Shown here in pieces: positions 1 to 6,060 of a DNA stretch of 16,281 bases (position 1 is the first letter of the stretch; each line of letters begins with the position of its first letter). Origin of the DNA: Clostridia bacterium. GTDB taxonomy: Bacteria; Bacillota; Clostridia; Oscillospirales; CAG-382. Under the pieces are notes generated by a model. The model was not told the origin of the DNA, did not search any database, and was given only the letters and a program-made list of their open reading frames with translations. The stretch spans positions 1-16,281 of the forward strand of contig CAAEPN010000011.1 in the NCBI GenBank assembly GCA_900757905.1, read 5' to 3'. Both the position numbers and the translations under genes were made by a program.

Positions 1-18
1 ACACACCTTGCGGTGCGT
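1..18 (-). other. Hairpin at the left edge, possibly part of a terminator
   Basis: Read on the minus strand, ACGCACC, a GCAA loop and GGTGTGT form a 7-bp stem with one G-U pair and a GNRA-type tetraloop. It lies about 125 bases downstream of the ftsK stop, in the direction of ftsK transcription. It could be a terminator stem, but any following T-tract would lie outside the window. The function is a guess. Confidence 0.25.
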
Positions 19-121
19 GTGCCGCTAAACGTGCCATAAAACAGCTTACTTGCCCACGGATATCCAAAATTTTCAACGCAGAACTCGCGATTCAGACCCG
101 CAGATTTTCCGGTTTCTTCAC

Positions 122-143
122 TTTCAATTTTCCATTTTCAATT
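122..143. repeat. Two short direct repeats after ftsK
   Basis: TTTCAATT occurs at 122-129 and again at 136-143, separated by TTCCAT. It lies just after the ftsK stop in the 3' non-coding tail, which otherwise shows no recognisable gene up to the window edge. It is probably low-complexity sequence. Confidence 0.35.
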
Positions 144-144
144 C

Positions 145-2985
145 TTACCGTCCGTGGCTCATTTTTAACTCCAAATATTCCTGCGGCGTGATAAGCACCT
201 TGCGCGGCTTTGAGCCCTCAAACGGGCCGACAATGCCGAGCTTTTCGAGCTTGTCAACAATGCGCGCCGCTCTGGAATATCCAAGCGACAGCTTGCGCTG
301 CAAAAGAGAGGTGGATATCATATTGGCGTCCACCGCCACTTTAATGGCGTCAAACATCGCGTCGTCCGAATCGAGAATTGCGTCGCGGTCGTCCGCATCG
401 TATTCATCCGAGCCGCCCTCGTCCGAACCGCCGCGGCCTTTCTTCTTTTCGCCGCAATGCTCGGCTTCGCGCTCGATGCTGTCGATGATATCGCTGTCGT
501 AAACGGCCTCTGTGCCGCTCTTCAAAAAGTCGATGATCTTCTCGATTTCACCGTCGGTGACAAATGAGCCTTGCACGCGGATCGGCTTCATACTGCCGAC
601 CGGCGCATATAACATATCGCCGCGGCCAAGTAATTTTTCCGCGCCGGCCACATCAATAATGGTACGGGAATCGACCTGCGACGCCACCGTACAGGCAATA
701 CGTGACGGCACGTTCGCCTTGATAAGGCCGGTGATAACGTCAACCGACGGACGTTGGGTACCGATAACAAGGTGCATGCCGGCAGCTCTTGCCTTTTGCG
801 CGATACGGCAGATGGAGTTTTCCACACTGTCGCGCGCAGTCATCATGAGGTCGGCAAGCTCGTCGATGATGATGACCACTTTCGGCATATGCTCTTTTTC
901 CGGGTCGTTTTCCGTGACCTTGTTGTAGGAATCGATGTCGCGCACACCAACTTCTTCGATCAACTGGAAGCGGCGCTCCATCTCGTTGACCGCCCAGGCA
1001 AGCGAACCGGCCGCTTTTTTCGGGTCACTCACGACCGGGACAAGTAAGTGCGGCATACCGTTGTAAACGCCGAATTCCACTTTTTTCGGGTCGATGAGCA
1101 ATAGCTTGCATTCGTCCGGACGCGCCTTGTAAAGCAGACTGACAATAAAGCTGTTGATACAGACCGATTTACCCATACCGGTCGCACCGGCAATGAGTAA
1201 GTGCGGCATTTTGGCAATATCCATATACACCGGACTTCCGGCAACGTCCATGCCGAGGCACACCGAAAGACGGCTTTTCTGTTGGGCAAATTTGGGATTT
1301 TCGATCAGGTTCCGGATATAGACCGTCGAAACCGTCTTATTCGGGATTTCGATACCTACCGCCTGTTTTCCCGGAATCGGCGCTTCGATACGCACGCCGG
1401 CCGCCGCAAGGTGCAGCGCGATATCATCCGAAAGGTTCTGAATCGACTTGACGCGCACGCCGATCTCCGGCTGCAATTCGTAGCGCGTGACCGTCGGACC
1501 GCAGCAAATATTGGTGATCTTGGTCTTAACGCCGAAATTGGCAAGCGTTTCGACAAGCTTTACCGATGTATTTTTGATCTCATCGGTCACGGCAAAGGTA
1601 GCAGGATTGGGGTCTTTCTGCAAAAAATCGATATCCGGGAAGCGGTAAAGCTCGGCCGGGTCGGGCTTTGGCTCGACCTTGACATCCTCTTTTTCGCCTT
1701 CCTCCCCATCCCCGACATTTTCCACAAGCGTCACGTTTTCCGAGCCTTCGGTAAGCACCGATGTTCCGGCTGTCACGCCGGCCGCGGCAATCACCGCGTC
1801 GTCCGTGAAGATTTCGGAAAGGTCAATCGGGCTGTTTTCGTGCGTTTCCGCTCCGTCGGTTTCCTCTGCTTCGGGCGCGGACGAAGCGGCGCGCATACTC
1901 TCTTTTATGCTGTCATACACCGACGGGTCGGGCGCGATAGCCGGATCGGCTTCGGAGGATTCCTCCCAAGAAGAGGTATCGCCGTAAGAAGCGGCACGGT
2001 CGCCGGTCGCAAGTCTCACCGCGTCCGGTGAAATGGCAAGCTCCGGAAATTCCGTGCTTTCGGATTCATCCGGTTCGGGTTCGACCGGCTTGTCGGTTGC
2101 CGGAGCTTCCGAAGCTGCTTCGGCTGACGGCTTCTCTTCGGCCGCCTCCGCTTTTTCCTCCGCTTCGCCGCTGTCGCCGATACCGCCAAGATAAGCTTTT
2201 TTCTTCTTCGGCGCAGGCGGCTCCTCCTGCGGCAATTTATGGCTTTCATCGATCTGACGCTTTAAGCTCTCCTTTTGACGCACACGCGCGTTGTATACGC
2301 CGGTTTTCGCCTTTTCGCGCAGATATGCCGCAATGTCGAGCGGCGTAATGCCAAGCACGGCAAACGACAGTAACACCACCGCAAAGATAACAATGATCCA
2401 AGCGCCGAAATCCGTGATCATACGCAAAAAGTTGGCAAGCACACCGCCGACGATACCGCCGCCGCGGTAGAGCTTTCCAAGCTCATACAAGCTGCCGTCG
2501 CCAAGCAGCCGGTAGCCGTCAAACAGCGCTTTTTCCTCCGCTTTGGCCGAAGCGATCGATACTAAGTGGGTAAGCGCCGAGACCGAGCAGATAAAGCCGG
2601 TATCGATAAACAATTTGGCGCGCAGCCGTCTGTTTTTCATGTCCTTTTTCCACAGCACCGCTTCGGCAACCAAGCAGATCGGCAAAAACACCGCGCCGGC
2701 CGAAAACAAACCGCACAAAAAGTGCGCCAAATAGCCGATAAAGCCCATTCTTTCGGGAATAATGAAGCAAATTCCCAAGAACAGGCCGAGAAATGCCAGA
2801 ATATACGGCATAAAGTTGTAGGAAAACGTGCTTTCGAGGTCACGGCTCTGCTTTAAAGTCTTGATCTCTTCCTTTAACCGGAGATTTTCCTGCTTTTGCT
2901 TTTCCGCTTTTTCACTTTGCGGTTTGCGCGCAGCGGCTTTGGGTGCAGACTTCGGTTTTATGTCAGGCGTTTTTTTCGCAGGCAT
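145..2985 (-). CDS. ftsK: FtsK/SpoIIIE family DNA translocase
   Basis: Septum-located, ATP-driven motor that pumps chromosomal DNA during division or sporulation, 946 residues. The N-terminus is basic with a short charged helix (about 25-50). Hydrophobic membrane segments follow at about 58-77, 83-112, 128-147 and 193-213, then a long acidic Glu/Pro/Ala-rich linker (about 215-445). The motor follows, with Walker A GATGMGKS at 600-607 and Walker B VVIIIDEL at 703-710. A winged-helix gamma domain (about 870-940, containing SLLQRKLSLGYSRAARIV) would read polar DNA guide motifs. The open frame extends upstream to 3129. I chose ATG 2985 because AAAAGGAAG lies 6 bases before it and the protein start is FtsK-like. 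The start lies inside the end of comF, so the two are probably translationally coupled. Clostridia often have a single FtsK/SpoIIIE, so cell division and spore roles cannot be separated here. Confidence 0.95.
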   Translation of the reverse strand: MPAKKTPDIKPKSAPKAAARKPQSEKAEKQKQENLRLKEEIKTLKQSRDLESTFSYNFMPYILAFLGLFLGICFIIPERMGFIGYLAHFLCGLFSAGAVFLPICLVAEAVLWKKDMKNRRLRAKLFIDTGFICSVSALTHLVSIASAKAEEKALFDGYRLLGDGSLYELGKLYRGGGIVGGVLANFLRMITDFGAWIIVIFAVVLLSFAVLGITPLDIAAYLREKAKTGVYNARVRQKESLKRQIDESHKLPQEEPPAPKKKKAYLGGIGDSGEAEEKAEAAEEKPSAEAASEAPATDKPVEPEPDESESTEFPELAISPDAVRLATGDRAASYGDTSSWEESSEADPAIAPDPSVYDSIKESMRAASSAPEAEETDGAETHENSPIDLSEIFTDDAVIAAAGVTAGTSVLTEGSENVTLVENVGDGEEGEKEDVKVEPKPDPAELYRFPDIDFLQKDPNPATFAVTDEIKNTSVKLVETLANFGVKTKITNICCGPTVTRYELQPEIGVRVKSIQNLSDDIALHLAAAGVRIEAPIPGKQAVGIEIPNKTVSTVYIRNLIENPKFAQQKSRLSVCLGMDVAGSPVYMDIAKMPHLLIAGATGMGKSVCINSFIVSLLYKARPDECKLLLIDPKKVEFGVYNGMPHLLVPVVSDPKKAAGSLAWAVNEMERRFQLIEEVGVRDIDSYNKVTENDPEKEHMPKVVIIIDELADLMMTARDSVENSICRIAQKARAAGMHLVIGTQRPSVDVITGLIKANVPSRIACTVASQVDSRTIIDVAGAEKLLGRGDMLYAPVGSMKPIRVQGSFVTDGEIEKIIDFLKSGTEAVYDSDIIDSIEREAEHCGEKKKGRGGSDEGGSDEYDADDRDAILDSDDAMFDAIKVAVDANMISTSLLQRKLSLGYSRAARIVDKLEKLGIVGPFEGSKPRKVLITPQEYLELKMSHGR

Positions 2986-3781
2986 TCTTTTCTTCCTTTT
3001 CTTTTCGATAGCTTTCTTTTTCGGTGTAACATTTTCTTCCGGCACACACTGCGGCAAGCGACAGGGCGGATATGTCCGCCGCCGGAAATGCGTCGCGCAG
3101 AATTTTTGCCGCGGCAAGCACGCTTGCACCGGTGGTTATCACATCGTCAACGATCACGATATGCGCCGGCGTCCACGGCAGACGACGCAAAAACGGACGC
3201 CTGTAAAACCGTCCGCTTTGATTGGCAAAGCGCTGCTTTGCATTCAATTTCTTCTGTACCTGCCCGAACGGGCGGCGTGCAAGACAGTTTGCATACCGAA
3301 CATATGCTTCCTTGCCGGTTTCGGACAAGGATATCCGCCGGCTTATCATGCGCGCAGTTTCCGACGCGAGCAGCGCGCCCTGGTCAAAGCCGTAGTCCGA
3401 ACGTCCCCTGTGGCTGCGCGGAATATTGACATACAGCGTTTTTTCGCTTTTTAAAGCTTCCGGCAGCAATCCGATGAGCTTCTCGGCGAAAAAACTCACG
3501 GCCAACCGGTCGGGATAGCGTTTTAAGTAAAAAAGCAGCTTTTTCACCGGGTCATATTCGTAGGAATACAGGAAACGGCAGACAAGTGCCGCGTGATCCG
3601 CGTTTTCGCCGGTTGCCGCTCCGTCTAACCGGAAAACCGGTTTTTCCGCTTCAAGCATGGCAAACGCCGCCATGCAGGAGCTGCATAAAGCGCCGTCCGT
3701 CTGCTTTGCACAAATAAGACATTCCGGCGCGCCAAACGACCGCAGCCTTGCGCTCCAAAACAGATACGGAAGTAATGGCAT
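2963..3781 (-). CDS. comF: ComF family protein (phosphoribosyltransferase-like)
   Basis: ComF-family protein of 272 residues, in the usual size range or slightly long. In competent bacteria ComF proteins support uptake or processing of transforming DNA. Many non-competent species also keep one, and the biochemical role is not settled. A zinc-finger-like pair of Cys couples is visible at C21/C24 and C33/C36. Family motifs include SDYGFDQ (128-134) and a PRTase-type PRPP loop VDDVITTGAS at 211-220. The tail after about 250 is rich in Lys/Glu, and its last codons overlap the ftsK start by 23 bases. The ATG overlaps the lexA stop as TAATG, so comF is probably translated by coupling with lexA. No other strong ribosome site was seen. 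Placement behind lexA and before ftsK links it to DNA processing and a likely SOS-regulated operon. Confidence 0.9.
   Translation of the reverse strand: MPLLPYLFWSARLRSFGAPECLICAKQTDGALCSSCMAAFAMLEAEKPVFRLDGAATGENADHAALVCRFLYSYEYDPVKKLLFYLKRYPDRLAVSFFAEKLIGLLPEALKSEKTLYVNIPRSHRGRSDYGFDQGALLASETARMISRRISLSETGKEAYVRYANCLARRPFGQVQKKLNAKQRFANQSGRFYRRPFLRRLPWTPAHIVIVDDVITTGASVLAAAKILRDAFPAADISALSLAAVCAGRKCYTEKESYRKEKEEKNACEKNA
2992..3000 (-). promoter_or_regulatory. Ribosome binding site deciding the ftsK start
   Basis: AAAAGGAAG on the minus strand, 6 bases before ATG 2985, inside the 3' end of comF. No comparable site precedes the longer in-frame start at 3129, so this sets the start of ftsK. 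Confidence 0.7.
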
Positions 3782-4389
3782 TACGCGTAATGCCGCACAA
3801 GCGCCACGACTTTGCCGAGAATGGCCACCTCATCCACAAGGATCGGCTCCATGGTGCGGTTTTCCGGCTGCAAGCGGAAACGGCCGTTTTCCTTGAAAAA
3901 GCGTTTGACCGTGGCTTCCTCGCCGACAAGAGCGACCACGATCTCTCCGTTTTCGGCAACGCTGCGCTGCTCGACAATGACATAATCGCCGTCTAAGATC
4001 CCGGCTTCAATCATACTTTCGCCTTTGACCTTCAAGCAGAATAACTTGCTTTCATCATACGAATGAAAGGTCGAATAGGTGATATAGCCTTCTAAATTCT
4101 GCGTGGCCAAGATCGGAAGGCCCGCCGCAACTTGTCCCACGACCGGTACGCGGTACCGTTTTCCCTCTTCGGCTAGATCATCCGCTTTTTTGATAGCGCG
4201 GCTCTTGCCGGCCAATTTTTCGATGTACCCCTTTGAGGCAAGACGCTCAATATACATATGTGCCGTAGAGGTGGATTTGATGCCGAGCGATGAACATATC
4301 TCGCGCACCGACGGCGGATACCCCTGTTCCTCGATGGTTTGATTGATATAGTCCAAGACCCTTTTTTCCTTCGGCTTCAGCTTATCCAT
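3781..4389 (-). CDS. lexA: LexA repressor
   Basis: SOS response repressor and self-cleaving serine protease, 202 residues, the normal length. The N-terminal winged helix-turn-helix spans about 1-65, with the recognition region PSVREICSSLGIKSTSTAH at 26-44. The self-cleavage bond is A89-G90 in VGQVAAGLP. The catalytic serine is S125 (GESMIEAGI) and the catalytic lysine is K162 (EEATVKRFF). All parts needed for RecA-stimulated cleavage are present. The ATG at 4389 is preceded by AAAGGGG (4396-4402) at 6 bases. It is the first gene of the lexA-comF-ftsK operon and sits behind a promoter overlapped by a LexA-type operator, so it should repress itself and the two genes behind it. Confidence 0.97.
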   Translation of the reverse strand: MDKLKPKEKRVLDYINQTIEEQGYPPSVREICSSLGIKSTSTAHMYIERLASKGYIEKLAGKSRAIKKADDLAEEGKRYRVPVVGQVAAGLPILATQNLEGYITYSTFHSYDESKLFCLKVKGESMIEAGILDGDYVIVEQRSVAENGEIVVALVGEEATVKRFFKENGRFRLQPENRTMEPILVDEVAILGKVVALVRHYA

Positions 4390-4441
4390 GCAAATCCCCT
4401 TTCCGGCAGCACTTTGCCCTCGGTTATGTTTATCCGATTCA

Positions 4442-4470
4442 ATTATACTCTATTTGCCGGCAAAATTCAA
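4442..4470 (-). promoter_or_regulatory. Sigma-A-type promoter of lexA-comF-ftsK
   Basis: On the minus strand, TTGAAT (-35, 4465-4470) and TATAAT (-10, 4442-4447) are separated by exactly 17 bases. The -10 is a perfect match. The likely transcript start is about 45 bases before the lexA ATG. The spacer holds the 12-base perfect palindrome TTTGCCGGCAAA (4453-4464), and the -35 shares three bases with a LexA box. Confidence 0.8.
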
Positions 4471-4481
4471 ACATAAGTTCC
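4468..4481 (-). promoter_or_regulatory. LexA box (SOS operator)
   Basis: The minus strand reads GGAACTTATGTTTG. It fits the Gram-positive LexA/DinR pattern GAAC-N4-GTTY, with nearly symmetric half sites. It overlaps the first three bases of the lexA -35 box, where a bound repressor would block RNA polymerase. Autoregulation of lexA is the rule in Bacillota. I infer that comF and ftsK are regulated through it as well. Confidence 0.8.
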
Positions 4482-4606
4482 TATTTTAACATATATCTAC
4501 ATATTTTTTTACCATAAATTCAAATATTTTCATTTTTCACGGCGCGTTTTCATCGTTATCGAAAAACGCATTTTTCTATGACTTTACAGCTTGCGTCGAA
4601 GTCAGA

Positions 4607-4618
4607 CGAAAATTTTCG
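4607..4618. repeat. 12-base perfect palindrome, possible operator
   Basis: CGAAAATTTTCG lies 28 bases upstream of the -35 of the plus-strand promoter at 4647. Its position would suit an activator or repressor site. The A/T-rich centre also raises the chance that it is fortuitous. Confidence 0.3.
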
Positions 4619-4646
4619 AAAAAACGAGAAAGTTAGCCGGAAATTC

Positions 4647-4675
4647 TTGCAAAACAAAAAGAACTGTGCTATAAT
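4647..4675 (+). promoter_or_regulatory. Sigma-A-type promoter of the middle operon
   Basis: TTGCAA (-35, 4647-4652), a 17-base spacer and TATAAT (-10, 4670-4675). The predicted transcript start lies about 45 bases before the first GNAT ATG. No other clear promoter was seen before the terminator at 11832, so it may serve all six genes from 4729 to 11824. Confidence 0.75.
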
Positions 4676-4728
4676 AATGTGAATTGTAATCTCTTCTGCT
4701 TAGGCTGTGCCGGAAAGGAGCGTTCTTC

Positions 4729-5265
4729 ATGCATATTGTCGCGCTTGACAGGGAAAAATACGATTATTTCGAATTGCACTATTCCTACACCACGCCCGGC
4801 CATTACAAGGCGGTCGTGACCGATTCGAAAGACTGCATGAGCTATACACTCACGCGTGAAAGCTACGATGTGCCGCGCACCGAAGAAAACACCGACACGC
4901 TGTTTCAGGATTACTGGGAAAATCCGGAGGCGTTTGCCGCGTGTGACGAGGACGGAACGGTACTCGGTTACGTGGAATTTGCGCCCGAAGAATGGAACAA
5001 CCGCTTGCGCATGACGCAGCTTTTGGTGCTTCCCGAAAGCCGCGGCAAGGGCGTCGGACGCTTTTTGGTGGATTTCGTCAAGGCGACGGCAAGGGAACGC
5101 GATTACCGCGTTATCGTTTTGGAAACGCAGAATTACAATCTGCCGGCCATTGACTTTTACCATGCCTGTGGCTTCCGGTTCTGCGGCGGCAACACGTTTT
5201 TCTACTCCAACAGCGACATTGAGGACGATGAAGTCATGCTCGAAATGTCGTTCTTAGCAGACTAA
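4729..5265 (+). CDS. GNAT acetyltransferase, streptothricin-acetyltransferase-like
   Basis: Cytoplasmic GNAT-fold N-acetyltransferase of 178 residues. The acetyl-CoA pyrophosphate loop is ESRGKGVGRFL (RGKGVG at 105-110). The stretch LETQNYNLPAIDFYHACGF (131-149), then YSNSDIEDDEVMLEM, follows the pattern of SatA-type streptothricin acetyltransferases as I recall them (LETQ..N..A..FY..CGF...YS). In that family a lysine of the antibiotic is acetylated. With this sequence alone, another amine substrate is equally possible. GGAAAGGAG (4712-4720) sets the start at ATG 4729. It is the first gene after a good promoter and lies 29 bases before the DUF554 gene, so they are likely co-transcribed. Confidence 0.8.
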   Translation: MHIVALDREKYDYFELHYSYTTPGHYKAVVTDSKDCMSYTLTRESYDVPRTEENTDTLFQDYWENPEAFAACDEDGTVLGYVEFAPEEWNNRLRMTQLLVLPESRGKGVGRFLVDFVKATARERDYRVIVLETQNYNLPAIDFYHACGFRFCGGNTFFYSNSDIEDDEVMLEMSFLAD

Positions 5266-5294
5266 TTTATCCGAAAGGTCGTTCTTGTATCAAA

Positions 5295-6020
5295 ATGTTT
5301 CCCGGAATCGGAACAGCCGCCAATGCGCTCGCCATTATCGCCGGCGGCCTTATTGGCCTCGTTTTAAACAAGCGTCTGAAAAAAGAGCTTTGCGACGCGC
5401 TGATGATTGCCCTTGGCGCTGCCATTATCTTTATCGGTGCGTCAGGTACGCTTGCTGGCATGTTTAAAATAAGCGAAAACGGCGCGTTTGAAACCAAAAA
5501 CGTGATGTTACTCATTTTTTCGCTTGTGGGCGGCACGCTCATCGGCTCGTTTTTGGGCATTCGGCAGAAAACCGAACGGCTCGGTGCGTATCTAAAGGAA
5601 AAATCCGGTGCAAGCGGCGACGCGCGCTTTATCGACAGCTTTGTATCGGCGTCGCTCACGGTATGTATCGGCGCGATGGCAGTCATCGGGTCGATTGAGG
5701 ACGGCATGCGCGGAAAGCCGCAGACCTTGTTTGCAAAAGCCGTCTTAGACGGACTTATCATCATGGTTTTCGCGTCGGTCACCGGAAAGGGCGCTGTGTT
5801 TTCGGCGCTGCCGGTTGCCGTCTTTCAGGGGCTTATTACGCTTACGGCAGTGTTTTTCGCCGGATTCGTCCCGACGGCAGCCATCGCAAACATGTCGTTT
5901 GTCGGCTCGGTACTCGTCTTTCTGGTGGGCGTGAATCTGATGTTTGACAAAAAATTCAATGTCGCCGATATGCTGCCCGCCATTTTTCTCGCGATTCCAC
6001 TTACTTATTTGCCGTTTTGA
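5295..6020 (+). CDS. DUF554 family membrane protein
   Basis: Integral membrane protein of 241 residues and unknown function. The start FPGIGTAANALAIIAGGLIG is characteristic of DUF554 (YqgA/YdfK-like) proteins. Hydrophobic segments alternate with short charged loops such as NKRLKKEL and RQKTERLGAYLKEK. Conserved-looking Gly-rich helices (MIALGAAIIFIGASG, TVCIGAMAVIGSIEDGM) fit the family, and the length is normal. Six or more membrane spans are likely. The ATG at 5295 is preceded by GAAAGG at an unusually long distance (about 16 bases), so translation may be weak or coupled to the upstream GNAT. No reaction or substrate is known for the family, so none is assigned. The next gene, gltX, follows after 40 bases. 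Confidence 0.9.
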   Translation: MFPGIGTAANALAIIAGGLIGLVLNKRLKKELCDALMIALGAAIIFIGASGTLAGMFKISENGAFETKNVMLLIFSLVGGTLIGSFLGIRQKTERLGAYLKEKSGASGDARFIDSFVSASLTVCIGAMAVIGSIEDGMRGKPQTLFAKAVLDGLIIMVFASVTGKGAVFSALPVAVFQGLITLTAVFFAGFVPTAAIANMSFVGSVLVFLVGVNLMFDKKFNVADMLPAIFLAIPLTYLPF

Positions 6021-6042
6021 CGGCTCTTTACACTGTAATTTG

Positions 6043-6048
6043 AAAGGA
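6043..6048 (+). promoter_or_regulatory. Ribosome binding site of gltX
   Basis: AAAGGA directly abuts an in-frame ATG at 6049, which is too close to use. It sits 12 bases before ATG 6061, with a second weak GGAAA closer to that start. This favours 6061 over the long open frame beginning at 5944. Confidence 0.55.
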
Positions 6049-6060
6049 ATGGAAATAGAT

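Larger units (their letters stand above)
4390..4728. other. 339-base divergent intergenic region
   Basis: This AT-rich stretch lies between lexA (minus) and the first GNAT gene (plus). It holds the lexA promoter and LexA box on one side and the GNAT promoter on the other. Between them are a T/A-rich tract (4500-4540), an inverted repeat CGCGTTTT / AAAACGC (4543-4550 and 4563-4569) followed by TTTTT, and a perfect palindrome CGAAAATTTTCG (4607-4618). No tRNA, T-box or riboswitch structure was recognised. Confidence 0.6.

Noticed and set aside
1201..2031. A 276-codon plus-strand open frame opposite ftsK
   Set aside because: It has a biased Arg/Phe-rich composition and sits opposite the FtsK motor and linker, with no family resemblance.
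5944..6060. A longer upstream start for gltX
   Set aside because: It would overlap the DUF554 gene by 77 bases and lacks a ribosome site; ATG 6061 is preceded by AAAGGA.
6021..6060. A T-box or riboswitch leader for gltX
   Set aside because: Only 40 bases separate the DUF554 stop and the start, too short, and no TGGNACCGCG-like element is present.
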